64,000 nt of DNA from Hyphomicrobiales bacterium (GCA_017305715.1 JAFKKG010000010.1:186001-250000), one strand, 5' to 3'; shown: positions 15,494 to 25,180, counted from the stretch's first letter. The notes: a model not told the origin generated them from the sequence alone. Numbers and translations: made by a program.

Positions 15494-17722
15494 TCACTTC
15501 GTCAGCAGCGCAAACGCGCCGTTCCAGTCTTCCGGCGGCGGGGCCTCCTGAAAATTGCGGATGCGCGCCTCGTACAGGTTGAACAGCAGCTCCAGCGAAT
15601 GCACCTCGTCGGTGCGGCGGCCGCGCTGGATCGCGGCCAATGCGCCTTCCCAATCGCGGCTGCGATAGCACGCCAGCATCTCGATGGTCAGGTTGCGCAG
15701 GCGCTGGAAGCGGCCGGATTGCGCGGTGTCCTCGCGGCCCGCGATGGCGTAGATCACCTCGGGCTCCTTCTTGCCCTTGACCATGATGAAGTCGAGTTCG
15801 AGGATCGCGAACTTGTCCCTGACCGCCAGCGCGGTGGTCGAGCCGACGATGATCGGGAATCCGTATTCCTTGGATTGCCCTTCCAGGCGTGAGGCCAGAT
15901 TGACGCTGTCGCCGAACACCGAATAGTCGAACCGCATGTCGGATCCCATATTGCCGACCACGCAGGTACCGGTGTTGAGCCCGACGCCGATATTGAGCGG
16001 AATGAACGGGCGGCCTTCCTGCTCCGCCTCCCCCATCCGCTCCTGATTGAGCGCATCGACGCGCTCCAGCATATCCAGCGCCGCTTCGCAGGCGTTGAGC
16101 TGATGCTGCTTGTCGTCGAGCGGCGCGTTCCAGAACGCCATGATGGCGTCGCCCATGTATTTGTCGATGGTACCCTTGCGGTCGAGGATCGCGTTGGTCA
16201 GCGGCGTCAGGAAGCGATTCATCAGCGCCGTGAGGCCCTGCGGGTCGTTCTTGTAGGTCTCCGAGATCGAGGTGAAACCGCGCATGTCGGAGAACATGAT
16301 GGTCATCTCGCGCTCCTCGCCGCCGAGCACGAGCTTTTCCGGCGACAGCGCCAGCTGCGCGACCAGCGCCGGCGACATGTATTGCGAGAACGCCGTGCGG
16401 ATCTGCTTGCGCTGCTGCTGTTCGCGCACGAAACTCGAGAAGATCAGCGTCAGATAGATCGCCGTCGTCGACAGCAGGGGATAGGTGAAATCGATCAGCA
16501 GCCGGTGCTGCGAGTAGAAATACCAGGACGTTCCGACCAGCACCGTTGCGAACGCGGCGCCAAGCGCGACCAGCGTGACCGGCCCGAACAAGGGTGCGAA
16601 GGCGATCACCAGCAATCCGAACAGCAGCGCGGCCCCGAATTCGATCGCGATGCCATAGAACGGCTGCGAAACCACCTCCCCGGTCAGCGCGCTCTCGAGC
16701 ACCTGGGCGTGGATTTCCACCCCCGGCATGGCGCGCGAAACCGGCGTGGTCTTGATGTCATTGAGACCGACGGCGGAAGTGCCGATCAACACCAGCTTTC
16801 CGGCGATCATCTCCGGCGCGACCGTCTTTTCCAGCACGTTGATCACGGGGACGTAAAGCGAAGCATCGTGCCGGGCGTAATGCACCCAGAGCTGTCCGTT
16901 GCTGTCGGTCGGAAGCTGAAAGCCCTTGGCGCCAAGACTCTTGATGCCGGCTTTTTCGGACTTGATCAGGATGGTGTCCGAACCGGTGGCGACCCGTAGC
17001 ATCTCGAAGGTGAGCGAGGGCATGATCTGGCCCTGCGCCAGCATGATCATCGGCACCCGGCGGACGATGCCGTCGCGTTCGGGCCGGATGGTGAAGAGGC
17101 CGCGGCCCGCCGCGGCGTGCTCCAGCACCTTGGTGTTGCGCAGCAGGCCCGGGAATTCGAACATGAAACGCTGCGGATCCTCGCCGAGGGTGGCAAGTCC
17201 GGTCACCGGAAGCGTCTTGTCGATCGCAGCCAGTTCGTCGGTCGATCCCGATTCGCCCAGCACCACGCGGGAGGCGCGGATGGCATCGGCAAAAATCTCG
17301 TCGTTGCTCGGCAGCGCGCGCAGCCGCTTGCGGGTTTCCTCGTCGAGATTACGGAAGGTGTCGGCGACAAAGTCCGGGTTGAGCCGGTCGGGCTCCGAGA
17401 ACACCACGTCGAACGCGATCACGACGGCACCGAGATTGGTCAGCTCCGTCACCAGATCCGCCAGCCGGGTCCGCGGCCACGGCCACTGTCCGAGCTTCTC
17501 CAGGCTCTTGTCATCGATATCGACGATGGTGACCGGCCGTGCGGTTTTCTTGCGGGGGTCGACGCGCTGGAAGGCATCAAAGACCCGGACGCGCAACTCC
17601 TCGACCGGCGCGGGATCGAACGAACGCGCCACGGCAAAGCCGACCAGCAGCGCAAGGCAGGCCAGCCGGGCAAAGCCAAAGCGCCGCGCGAACCACCGCC
17701 GCAATATCCGTAGCCGCTTCAT
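15494..17722 (-). CDS. CHASE2-domain class III adenylate/guanylate cyclase
   Basis: Membrane sensor cyclase, 742 residues. After one N-terminal membrane segment (about 17-35) comes a periplasmic CHASE2 domain (about 40-355; landmarks VTIVDIDDKSLEKLGQWPWPR, VVIAFDVVFSEPD and KLVLIGTSAVGLND), then three closely spaced membrane helices (about 365-440). The cyclase domain follows: MTIMFSDMRGFTS, with the first metal Asp near 480, KYMGDAIMAFWNAP with the second near 525, and VFGDSVNLASRLE with the transition-state region. The last 100 residues form a helical tail. Makes cAMP or cGMP. It lies 117 nt downstream of the giant FecR/VCBS gene on the same strand with no terminator seen between. Confidence 0.93.
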   Translation of the reverse strand: MKRLRILRRWFARRFGFARLACLALLVGFAVARSFDPAPVEELRVRVFDAFQRVDPRKKTARPVTIVDIDDKSLEKLGQWPWPRTRLADLVTELTNLGAVVIAFDVVFSEPDRLNPDFVADTFRNLDEETRKRLRALPSNDEIFADAIRASRVVLGESGSTDELAAIDKTLPVTGLATLGEDPQRFMFEFPGLLRNTKVLEHAAAGRGLFTIRPERDGIVRRVPMIMLAQGQIMPSLTFEMLRVATGSDTILIKSEKAGIKSLGAKGFQLPTDSNGQLWVHYARHDASLYVPVINVLEKTVAPEMIAGKLVLIGTSAVGLNDIKTTPVSRAMPGVEIHAQVLESALTGEVVSQPFYGIAIEFGAALLFGLLVIAFAPLFGPVTLVALGAAFATVLVGTSWYFYSQHRLLIDFTYPLLSTTAIYLTLIFSSFVREQQQRKQIRTAFSQYMSPALVAQLALSPEKLVLGGEEREMTIMFSDMRGFTSISETYKNDPQGLTALMNRFLTPLTNAILDRKGTIDKYMGDAIMAFWNAPLDDKQHQLNACEAALDMLERVDALNQERMGEAEQEGRPFIPLNIGVGLNTGTCVVGNMGSDMRFDYSVFGDSVNLASRLEGQSKEYGFPIIVGSTTALAVRDKFAILELDFIMVKGKKEPEVIYAIAGREDTAQSGRFQRLRNLTIEMLACYRSRDWEGALAAIQRGRRTDEVHSLELLFNLYEARIRNFQEAPPPEDWNGAFALLTK

Positions 17723-17839
17723 GCTGACTGAATATCACGCGGAGGAGCAGGAACTACAGATGTTTTCGCCAGCGGCAGCCGCGCCAAGGCGTTGGGCAGC
17801 AGCCATTGGAGCCGGGCGAGCAACATACCCCTCGGACCG

Positions 17840-20800
17840 CTAGGTCAGATGGAAATTGGAGGCATGGAGTTGTGCAGCCGTCACGCCCCTCAGCACGATC
17901 GTATCTAGCGCGGCATCGGTAATAATGGTGTCATGATTGGAATTTACCGGATGCGCGCTCGCCAATATGTCGGCGATGCTATCGAACAGGCTCTGGCTGA
18001 TGTCGATCGTGTCTTTGCTGACGTCAAAATCAGCGATCGTGGCACTGCCAAACCCGGCCTTGAAAATAAACCTGTCCATGCCGCCGTTGCCAAAAATCGT
18101 GACGTTGTTACCCACGTTGTCGAACGTGTCGTTTCCGGATGTTCCGTGGACGACGCTGAACGCCGAAGTATCGGTGGCGCTATTGGCGCCGACAAGGGTG
18201 ACGGTCACAGGCTGGCTTCCGGTACTGACTTGACCGGCATCCACCTGTGCGGCGAACTTGATCTTCAGCACATCGCCAGCATGCAGAAAATCGAGATCGG
18301 GGTCGGTTGGGTTATAGCTCCAATGCAGCACATCCGTCCCACCCGTGCTCTGCACGGTATCAAACGTCAGATCGTGGGCGTCGATCAGCGCGGCAACATC
18401 GACGCCATCGGGCAAGTGAGTTGAACCGTCAGCTCCGATAAATTCGATGATGGCGTTCCCGGTCACGGAGGCCGTCAATGCGTCTCCGATATCGGCATCG
18501 TGAACACTGAGCGTTCCCGCGACCGGCGCGGCGAGCCCGGCATGAGGCTGGGCAAGGGTCCCGGCGGAGACATTGTCGATCTCGAATGCGCTGGCGCTCG
18601 ACGTCAGGACGACCTTGTTGAACTGGCCCAAACCGGAGAATTCCACGTACCCGTTCGACGAGAATGAATCCTGGTTTCCATCCGAAAACAGCGGCGCCAC
18701 GTCCGCACCGGAATAGGAAGCAACGAGCTTCGTTCCATCGTAGAAACTGACCATATTGTAGGAATCGACCGAACCCCAGTAAAGTCCGAAGGCATTTTGT
18801 TCGGCACCAAATGTGATGGTCTCGGCCCCGCCGCCGCCGACGCTCAGATAGTTGGTGGCGTCTACGGCGCCCGGCAAAGGTCCGAGGAACGGAGCCGCGG
18901 TGATCCCGCCATACGACCCGTTGACGATTCCCGCACTTCCCGTTCCGGAGAATGTGGCGTCCAGTGCCGCGCTGTAGAAGCTGCCGTGGCCGATACCGTT
19001 ACTCGATGCCAGTTGGCCATCGAACGTCTCGGTATTCAAACCCATCGAGTTGGTGTTCACCCCCGCGGCCAGCACCGCCGCGGAGGCTCCAGGGACCACC
19101 ATGACGGCCTGGGTCGGCGCATCAGTCTCACCGGTGATCGAAGGCGCGTCGGTGGCGCCGGTCACATCGACCGTGAGAACGGCCGTGCCGACTGCGCCGT
19201 TCACATCGGTCGTCTGCACCGTGAAGGTGTCGGTATAGGCGCCGGCCGGCAGCGCGTTGATCGCGGCCGCATTGGCGACATAGGTGTAAGTGCCGTCGGG
19301 GTTGACGGTCAGCGAACCGTAGTCGCCAACGACCGTGGCCACCACGGCGTTGTGGGCATCCAGCGCAGCATAATGCAGTGACGCTGTCTCGCCACTGTCG
19401 CGATCGGCGCCGACCAGCGTACCCGTCAGATTGTCGAAACTGTCATATGCGGCCGTATCGACGAGCGTTCCCGCATGGACCGCGCTCAGGCTCGGCGTGT
19501 CGTTGGCGCCGGTCACATCCACCGTCAAGGCCGCGGTGGCGGATGCGCCGTGCACGTCGGTGGTCTGCACCGTAAAGGTGTCGGTATAGGAACCGGCATG
19601 CAATGCGTTGATAGCGGCGGCATCGGGGACATAGGTCCAGGTGCCGTCGGCATTCACCGTCAGCGAACCGTAGTGGCCCGCGACCGCGGTATGGACGGGG
19701 TTGCCGTCATCGATCGCCGCGTATTGCAGCGTCGCGGTTTCGCCGCTGTCGCGGTCGTTGCCGGTCAGTTCTCCCGTCAGATCGTTGAAGCTGTCATTCG
19801 CCGCGCTATCGGTCAGTGTGCCCGCGGCGACATCCGCCAGCGTCGGCGTGTCATTGGCGCCATTGACGTGCACGGTGAGCACGGCGGTCCCGACGGCATT
19901 GTGCACGTCGGTGGTCTGCACCGTGAACGTCTCGGTATAGGAGCCGGCATGCAGTGCGTTGATCACCGTGGCGTTGGCGACATAGCTCCAGGTGCCGTCG
20001 GCGTTCACCGTCAGCGAACCGTAGTGGCCCGCGATGGCCGAGTTCACCGGGTGGCCCGTCAGGTCGAGCGCGCCATAGCTCAGCGATGCCGTCTCGTCAT
20101 GGTCGGGATCGTATCCGACCAGCGTTCCCGTCAGATTGCCGAAGCCGTCGTTGACGGCCGAATCGGTCAGCGTGCCCGCATCGACCGCGGCTACCGTCGG
20201 CGCATCGTTGGTGCCGGTGATGGTGACGGTGATCGGCTTGGAAATCACCCCGCCATGGTTGTCGTTGACGGTCGCAAGATAGGTCAGCGTCAGCACCTCG
20301 CCAGCGGCGAGAAAATCAAACTTGCTGTCGGCGACGTCATACGACCAGGCCACCGAACCGGTATTGGTATTGCCGCCGGCCGCCGTCAGCGACAGCCCGG
20401 CCTCGAGGTCGACCGCCTGCTGCGGCGTCAGCGTCAGACTGGTGCTGCCGTCAGCCGCCTTGTAGCTGTAGTCCGAGAATTGCGCGGTCACAACCGGCCG
20501 GTCGCTGAGATCGGCATCGTTGAAGCTGATGGTCCCGCCGGCGTGGTCCAGCGCCGTATTGCCGGTGCCCGCCATTTCCGTGAAAGCCGCGTTCGTCGTC
20601 GTGGCGGTCGCGGTGTCGTTGGTGCCGGTGATGGTGATGGTAATGGGCTTTGTGACCACACCGCCGTGACCGTCATCGACGGTCGCGGTGTAGGTCAGCG
20701 TCAATATCTCGCCGCCGGCCAGGAAGTCGAAGGCGCCGTCGGCCACGCTGTAGGTCCAGGTCGCCGATCCGTCATTGGTATTGCCGGACGTCTGCACCAC

Positions 20801-23059
20801 GGTCAGCGGCACTTCGACCGCCGCGACCGCAGCCTGCTGTTGCTCGTTGAGCGTCAGCGCATGACCCGAGGCATCCGTATAGGTGAACGAGGTGAAGGCC
20901 GCACTCGCCACCGGCCGGTCGGTCAGATCGACATCGGCAAAGGTGATCGTGCCTGACACCGTATCCGGCGTGGTCGATCCCGTCGGATTCGGTTGCGTTT
21001 CATTGCTCTGCTCGGCGAACGCCGCGTCCGTCGTCGCGATGGTGGGAATGTCGTTGGTGCCGACGACAGTGACGTCGGCGCCGTTGACGGAGATGCTGAC
21101 CGGCGTCGAGACCACGCCGCCATGGCCGTCATTGACCTGGATGACGTAATTGAGGATCAGCGTCTCGCCCTTGGCGATGAAATCGAACGCATGGTCGGCG
21201 ATGCTGTAGGTCCAGGTGGCCGAACCATTATGGGTGTTCCCCGCGTTCTGCACCACGCTCAGCGGAATCTTGACGGCCTCGATCGCCGCCAGTTGCGCCG
21301 GCGTGAGCTCGGCGGTGACATTGTGGCCCTCCGCGTCGAGATACCGGAACGGCTCGGTTGCCGAGAGCGCCGCGCTCACCACCGGACGGTCGGTCAAATC
21401 GGCGTCCGTGAAGGTGACCGTGCCGGTGATGCTGTCGACCGCGGTATTGCCGGTGCCGATCCGTTCAATGACGGTGCCGCCGCTGGTGGCAACCGTGGGC
21501 ACGTCATTGGTGCCGGTGATCGTGATCGTGATCGGCTTGAACGTGATCTCGTTGTTGGCCGCGAAATTGTTGTCGACCCGCGCCATATAGGTCAGCGTCA
21601 AGGTCTCGCCGGCGGCCAGAAAGTCGAAGGCGCCGTCGGGGACTTCGTAGCTCCAGGTCGCCGTACCGTGGTTGAGGAGGGCGGGGTCCTGCAACACGGT
21701 GAGCGGCACTTGCACCGCCTTGATCGCGGCGATCTGCTCCGGCGTCAGCGATGCGGTGACGTCGTTGTGCTGGGCGTTCTGGTATTTGAACGAATCGAAC
21801 GTGGCCTGGGCGGTCGGCATATCGCCGGGATTGAGATCGGAGTACCTGATCTCGCCGGTCACCGCGTCCGACGTCTTGCTGCCGGTAAGCCCGGCGCGTT
21901 CGGTGAAAGCGGCATTGGTGGTGACGACATCCGGCGGCCCGGGAATATGATCCTGACCTTTGGGGGGCGTGCCGCTGGTCGAAGGGGCAATCGTGTCGGC
22001 GAACTGCACCGTCTTCACCGTGACCGCGACGTTGTCCCCGTTCGCGGTCTTGAAGAAAAATGAGTCCAGCGTCGGCGCGGAGCCAAACCGCTGGAGGGAT
22101 TGCGGATTGTTCAGATCGGTGAATTTGAGCTGGAAGACATCGGAGATGATCTTCTGCGCATCGGGCGACAGTTGCACGGATGACAGGAAGTTGACGGTTC
22201 CCTGGCCGTTGACGATGGTCTGCGTGCCGGCCTGATTGACGGTCGCGATCGGCGTCAGCGTGGTCTTGTCGAACAGGATGTAGGATCCGGTGGTGCCGTC
22301 GGGCTCGACCAGCACCTGGAATTTCGCCGGCGGCGCACCACCCGTGCCCGGCACCACGAAGTCGATTTCCACCAGCACCGCGGTGCCGCGGATACCCATG
22401 GTCGCGACCGGCGTGTCGACCTTCATGTCGCCCTTCTTGGCGGTTCCGCCGGCGACGAACGAGATCGTGCCCTGCACCAGGCTGATCAGCGACGAATTGT
22501 TCGACCCGTTCGGGTCGTAGATCATTTCGTTCAGCACCATCTTGGCGTTCGACGCGAGGCCGAACACGCTGCCGTCGATGAAGGTGATGCCGAGCGACGA
22601 ATCGGAGCCGGACTGGACCACGTCGCCTTTGTTGACGTTGTCGCCCTGGTTCAGAATGATCGAAACGCCGTTGCGGATCGCGGTTGCGGTGCCGACCAGC
22701 TTGGTGACATGACCGATGACCTGGGCCACGCTCGGGCTGCCGTCGGCCTGGGCTAGCTGGGTATGTCCGGTCAGCGCGTTGACGATGTCGCCGGTCAGGT
22801 GGGCGCCATCGGTTGAGGCCAGGGCCGCGCGCTTCTCGCCCTTGAAGTAGTCATGCAGAACCAGTTCGCGGCCGTCGCCTGACAGAACGAGGTCGAGCCC
22901 CGCGCGCTTGAAATCACCGGTGAAGAGCAGATGCGCGTCCGGAACGATAATGGCTCCCGCCGGCGCGTGCGTCGAAACCGTGTCGACGTGAAGATGCCCG
23001 CCCAGATGGGCGGCCTGTCCGCTCGGGAGCACGTCGGTAAATTTGCCGGCCAAAGTCAA
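17840..23059 (-). CDS. Giant type I secreted FecR/VCBS-repeat surface protein (adhesin-like)
   Basis: A 1739-residue extracellular protein. Order: N-terminal domain (1-105) with DYFKGEKRAALAS; FecR-like domain (about 114-235; GDVVQSGSDSSLGITFIDGS, VATMGIRGTAVLV); seven cadherin/VCBS-type repeats (about 376-1300), most ending GTND or GAND; a lectin-like beta domain (about 1302-1510) with GLYWGSVDSYNMVSFYDG; one more repeat; and a C-terminal type I signal (last 100 residues) with one degenerate RTX motif GNGGMDRFIF and DFDVSKDTIDIS. There is no Sec signal, as expected for one-step export. The start is uncertain: TTG 23059 is the only usual codon, and the frame opens a little further upstream (to about 23105). 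The CHASE2 cyclase follows and a LapG-like protease lies divergently upstream. Confidence 0.88.
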   Translation of the reverse strand: MTLAGKFTDVLPSGQAAHLGGHLHVDTVSTHAPAGAIIVPDAHLLFTGDFKRAGLDLVLSGDGRELVLHDYFKGEKRAALASTDGAHLTGDIVNALTGHTQLAQADGSPSVAQVIGHVTKLVGTATAIRNGVSIILNQGDNVNKGDVVQSGSDSSLGITFIDGSVFGLASNAKMVLNEMIYDPNGSNNSSLISLVQGTISFVAGGTAKKGDMKVDTPVATMGIRGTAVLVEIDFVVPGTGGAPPAKFQVLVEPDGTTGSYILFDKTTLTPIATVNQAGTQTIVNGQGTVNFLSSVQLSPDAQKIISDVFQLKFTDLNNPQSLQRFGSAPTLDSFFFKTANGDNVAVTVKTVQFADTIAPSTSGTPPKGQDHIPGPPDVVTTNAAFTERAGLTGSKTSDAVTGEIRYSDLNPGDMPTAQATFDSFKYQNAQHNDVTASLTPEQIAAIKAVQVPLTVLQDPALLNHGTATWSYEVPDGAFDFLAAGETLTLTYMARVDNNFAANNEITFKPITITITGTNDVPTVATSGGTVIERIGTGNTAVDSITGTVTFTDADLTDRPVVSAALSATEPFRYLDAEGHNVTAELTPAQLAAIEAVKIPLSVVQNAGNTHNGSATWTYSIADHAFDFIAKGETLILNYVIQVNDGHGGVVSTPVSISVNGADVTVVGTNDIPTIATTDAAFAEQSNETQPNPTGSTTPDTVSGTITFADVDLTDRPVASAAFTSFTYTDASGHALTLNEQQQAAVAAVEVPLTVVQTSGNTNDGSATWTYSVADGAFDFLAGGEILTLTYTATVDDGHGGVVTKPITITITGTNDTATATTTNAAFTEMAGTGNTALDHAGGTISFNDADLSDRPVVTAQFSDYSYKAADGSTSLTLTPQQAVDLEAGLSLTAAGGNTNTGSVAWSYDVADSKFDFLAAGEVLTLTYLATVNDNHGGVISKPITVTITGTNDAPTVAAVDAGTLTDSAVNDGFGNLTGTLVGYDPDHDETASLSYGALDLTGHPVNSAIAGHYGSLTVNADGTWSYVANATVINALHAGSYTETFTVQTTDVHNAVGTAVLTVHVNGANDTPTLADVAAGTLTDSAANDSFNDLTGELTGNDRDSGETATLQYAAIDDGNPVHTAVAGHYGSLTVNADGTWTYVPDAAAINALHAGSYTDTFTVQTTDVHGASATAALTVDVTGANDTPSLSAVHAGTLVDTAAYDSFDNLTGTLVGADRDSGETASLHYAALDAHNAVVATVVGDYGSLTVNPDGTYTYVANAAAINALPAGAYTDTFTVQTTDVNGAVGTAVLTVDVTGATDAPSITGETDAPTQAVMVVPGASAAVLAAGVNTNSMGLNTETFDGQLASSNGIGHGSFYSAALDATFSGTGSAGIVNGSYGGITAAPFLGPLPGAVDATNYLSVGGGGAETITFGAEQNAFGLYWGSVDSYNMVSFYDGTKLVASYSGADVAPLFSDGNQDSFSSNGYVEFSGLGQFNKVVLTSSASAFEIDNVSAGTLAQPHAGLAAPVAGTLSVHDADIGDALTASVTGNAIIEFIGADGSTHLPDGVDVAALIDAHDLTFDTVQSTGGTDVLHWSYNPTDPDLDFLHAGDVLKIKFAAQVDAGQVSTGSQPVTVTLVGANSATDTSAFSVVHGTSGNDTFDNVGNNVTIFGNGGMDRFIFKAGFGSATIADFDVSKDTIDISQSLFDSIADILASAHPVNSNHDTIITDAALDTIVLRGVTAAQLHASNFHLT
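19150..21930 (-). repeat. Tandem repeat array within the giant surface protein gene
   Basis: Seven in-frame repeats. Four of about 140-150 codons (motifs LTDRPVVSA, ATWTYSVADGAFDF, ITITITGTND) end near 21500, 21050, 20620 and 20205. Three of about 117 codons (HYGSLTVNADGTW, FTVQTTDVHGA, VTGAND) have a period close to 350 bp and end near 19850, 19505 and 19155. The short-type copies are near-identical over long stretches at the DNA level. Confidence 0.9.
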
Positions 23060-23673
23060 ATGAGCCCCGCCGCCGCTAAAGTTAATGAAAATACAATATT
23101 CTATCTATTAACCTTGCATATCACTGGACGGCCGTTTTCGGAACCCATCCATTGCTTGTGCAAGTCATCTGCTTAGTATCGTTAACGAGGCGATTTTCTT
23201 AGGGACACCCCAAATACTGGAAGTATTCCCTGGCGTGATCGGAGAAACAGCTCGCGCAATTTGAGACTAGAGAAAAGTAACGTTACGTATTCGAAGTATG
23301 AATTTTGGCTTCTTTACTTGCCGCTTCTTCGTCCGATTCCAACTCGCCTCATCATGACACATCCCAAGCCGAAACCGTGACTCGGCTTCCGACGCACGCG
23401 AATCCGGCCGGACAGACCCTATTAACCCGTCATCAACGCTATGATACCGCCAAACGCCATCCCCTGAATGGGGCAGTCCGGCAGACCTTCCCAGATTAGA
23501 TAAGATTTTCGGGAAACCGGCGACAGCAATTTTAAGCTGTTTCGCGCTTTCCGGCCCGCGATCAACGGCTTTAAGCAGATCAAAAGCGCTCCCGCCCATC
23601 CTGCCCCCAGGGAAATGATCCGGTCACGTGCAGGTTTACGGGCCTGCCGATAATGCCCGGACAAGGGTGTCAG
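23060..23673. other. 614-nt divergent intergenic region, no gene supported
   Basis: Between the giant protein gene and the protease gene. It is visibly more AT-rich than its surroundings near 23085-23125. It holds short palindromes: AATACT-GGA-AGTATT (23213-23227) and GTAACGTTAC (23277-23286). The open frames here have no credible start, domain or codon pattern. It probably carries both divergent promoters and regulatory sites. Confidence 0.6.
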
Positions 23674-24414
23674 ATGGCGATCTCGAACTATTCGCGCGCG
23701 TTGCGTGCAGCCTTGCTTGCCTGCGGCCTGGCAGCCTCGGTCGGACCGGCTACCGCCGGAACGCTGCTCTCACCGGGAACGGCGGTCCTGATCCGGAAAT
23801 CCGTCGAGCCGTTCGGACAGCCAACCGCGATGCTGATCGACGGCGGGTTGCTTCAGAAATGGCAAGGCGTGCAGCGCCGGCTCGGCGACGAAATGGTGCA
23901 GCTCGCGCTGTGCGAGGGTGACCGCGAAGGCTGCGTCTCGCCGGCCGCGCTGCAGTTCCTGGCCATTGTCGAGGCCGCCCGGCTTCGCGAGGGCCGCGCG
24001 CGGCTCGGCGAAATCAATCGCGCCATCAACCTTGCCGTCAGGCCGGTGAGCGATCTAGCGCAATATGGCCAGCTCGATGTCTGGGCCCCGCCGCTCGCGA
24101 CGCTGACACGGGGCGGCGACTGCGAGGATTACGCGATTGCGAAATTCGTGGCGCTGCGCCTGGCCGGCGTGGCCCCGGACGATCTGCGGATCGTGATCAT
24201 GCGAGACACCGTCCGTGGCGAGGATCACGCGGTGGCCGCCGCGCGGCTGGACGGCCACTGGCTGACGCTGGACAATCGCCGCATGGCGATGGTCGAGGAT
24301 TCCGACATCAGGAATTACCGGCCAACCCACGTGATCGATCAGCACAGCGTCATGCGATACACCGATGACGCGCCGGTCGTCATCAGCGCACTGGACGCGC
24401 ATGGGGCCCCATGA
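23674..24414 (+). CDS. LapG-like bacterial transglutaminase-like cysteine protease (BTLCP)
   Basis: Periplasmic cysteine protease, 246 residues, with Sec signal (RAALLACGLAASVGPATAG). The Cys-His-Asp triad is visible: Cys in GGDCEDYAIAKF, His in GEDHAVAAARLDG and Asp in LTLDNRRMAMVED, matching LapG spacing. LapG proteases cleave the N-terminal retention domain of large type I secreted adhesins and release them from the cell. The divergent position next to the giant FecR/VCBS protein makes that protein the obvious target. ATG 23674 is chosen over 23653 because AAGGG lies 7-8 nt before it and the signal peptide then starts cleanly. No LapD-like receptor is in the window. Confidence 0.88.
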   Translation: MAISNYSRALRAALLACGLAASVGPATAGTLLSPGTAVLIRKSVEPFGQPTAMLIDGGLLQKWQGVQRRLGDEMVQLALCEGDREGCVSPAALQFLAIVEAARLREGRARLGEINRAINLAVRPVSDLAQYGQLDVWAPPLATLTRGGDCEDYAIAKFVALRLAGVAPDDLRIVIMRDTVRGEDHAVAAARLDGHWLTLDNRRMAMVEDSDIRNYRPTHVIDQHSVMRYTDDAPVVISALDAHGAP

Positions 24415-24438
24415 AGCGGCGCCCCGCGCGCTTCCGGT

Positions 24439-25180
24439 TCAGCCCGGTGGCGAAATTGCCCGCAGGACATCCTTGAACACGCCGTACTGCGCCCGAAACG
24501 CTTGCGGGCTGTAGTCCTGGTAATATCCCGCGGTCACGACGACGACGAGATCGAGCTCCGGGACGATGCGGATCGACTGGCCGCCGCGCCCCAGCGCGCC
24601 AACCCATTGCACTTCACGCCCATCGAGCGCGGAGCGGCCGAGCCACCACAAATAGCCATAGGATTGATTGTCCGTGGCCTTGAGCTTTGGTGCCGTCGAG
24701 CTCTCGATCCATGCCCTGGAGACGATCTGACGGTCGTTCCAGCGGCCCCCCGCGAGGACGAGCTGGCCGATTTTTGCCATATCGCGCGGGCGCAGGCGCA
24801 ATCCCCCACCGGCATCGGTTTCTCCCTTGTACCGTTGCCACGCCATGGCGGTAATGCCGAGGGGCTCCAACAACGCCTCGCGCGCAAATTCGTCGAGCGG
24901 GCGTCCGGTCGCCTTGCGGATGATGGCCGACACCAGCGCGAGCGCGCCGGTGTTGTAGAAGGACACCTGTCCGGGCGGGGCCGTCACCGCAAGACTGAGG
25001 ACGTAGCGACACGCATCTTGCGCCCGATGCATGCGCGCCTCGTCATTGTCGTCTTCATTGCTTGGAATCGCCTCCACCCATGCCAGCCCCAACGACATGA
25101 TGAGCGCGTGCAACAATTGGATGCGGTCCTTTTCAGGGGTCCGCAAATCCGACAATTCGGGGAAGAAACTGAAGATCGGA
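24439..25180 (-). pseudogene. Serine hydrolase (beta-lactamase family) lacking its N-terminal catalytic part
   Basis: From FFPELSDLRTPEKDRIQL onward the frame matches the C-terminal two thirds of a penicillin-binding-protein-like serine hydrolase. The second-motif Tyr is in FYNTGALALVSAIIRKATG, the third-motif equivalent is GRGGQSIRIVPELD, and GGLRLRPRDMAKIGQLVLAGG is family-typical. The first 100 or so residues, including the SxxK nucleophile, are absent: upstream of about 25180 the frame reads unrelated sequence. A small in-frame loss in the LAWVEAIPSNEDDNDE region is also likely. The domain cannot be catalytic without SxxK, so it is called a remnant. A possible insertion-sequence scrap lies just upstream. 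Confidence 0.78.

Noticed and set aside
17840..18250. Giant protein as a classical RTX toxin
   Set aside because: Only one degenerate nonapeptide-like motif is present near the C-terminus, and there is no toxin or acyltransferase domain or gene.
19150..21930. Regularly spaced repeats as a possible CRISPR array
   Set aside because: Units are 350-450 bp, in frame and encode VCBS/cadherin-like domains; no short repeat-spacer pattern exists.
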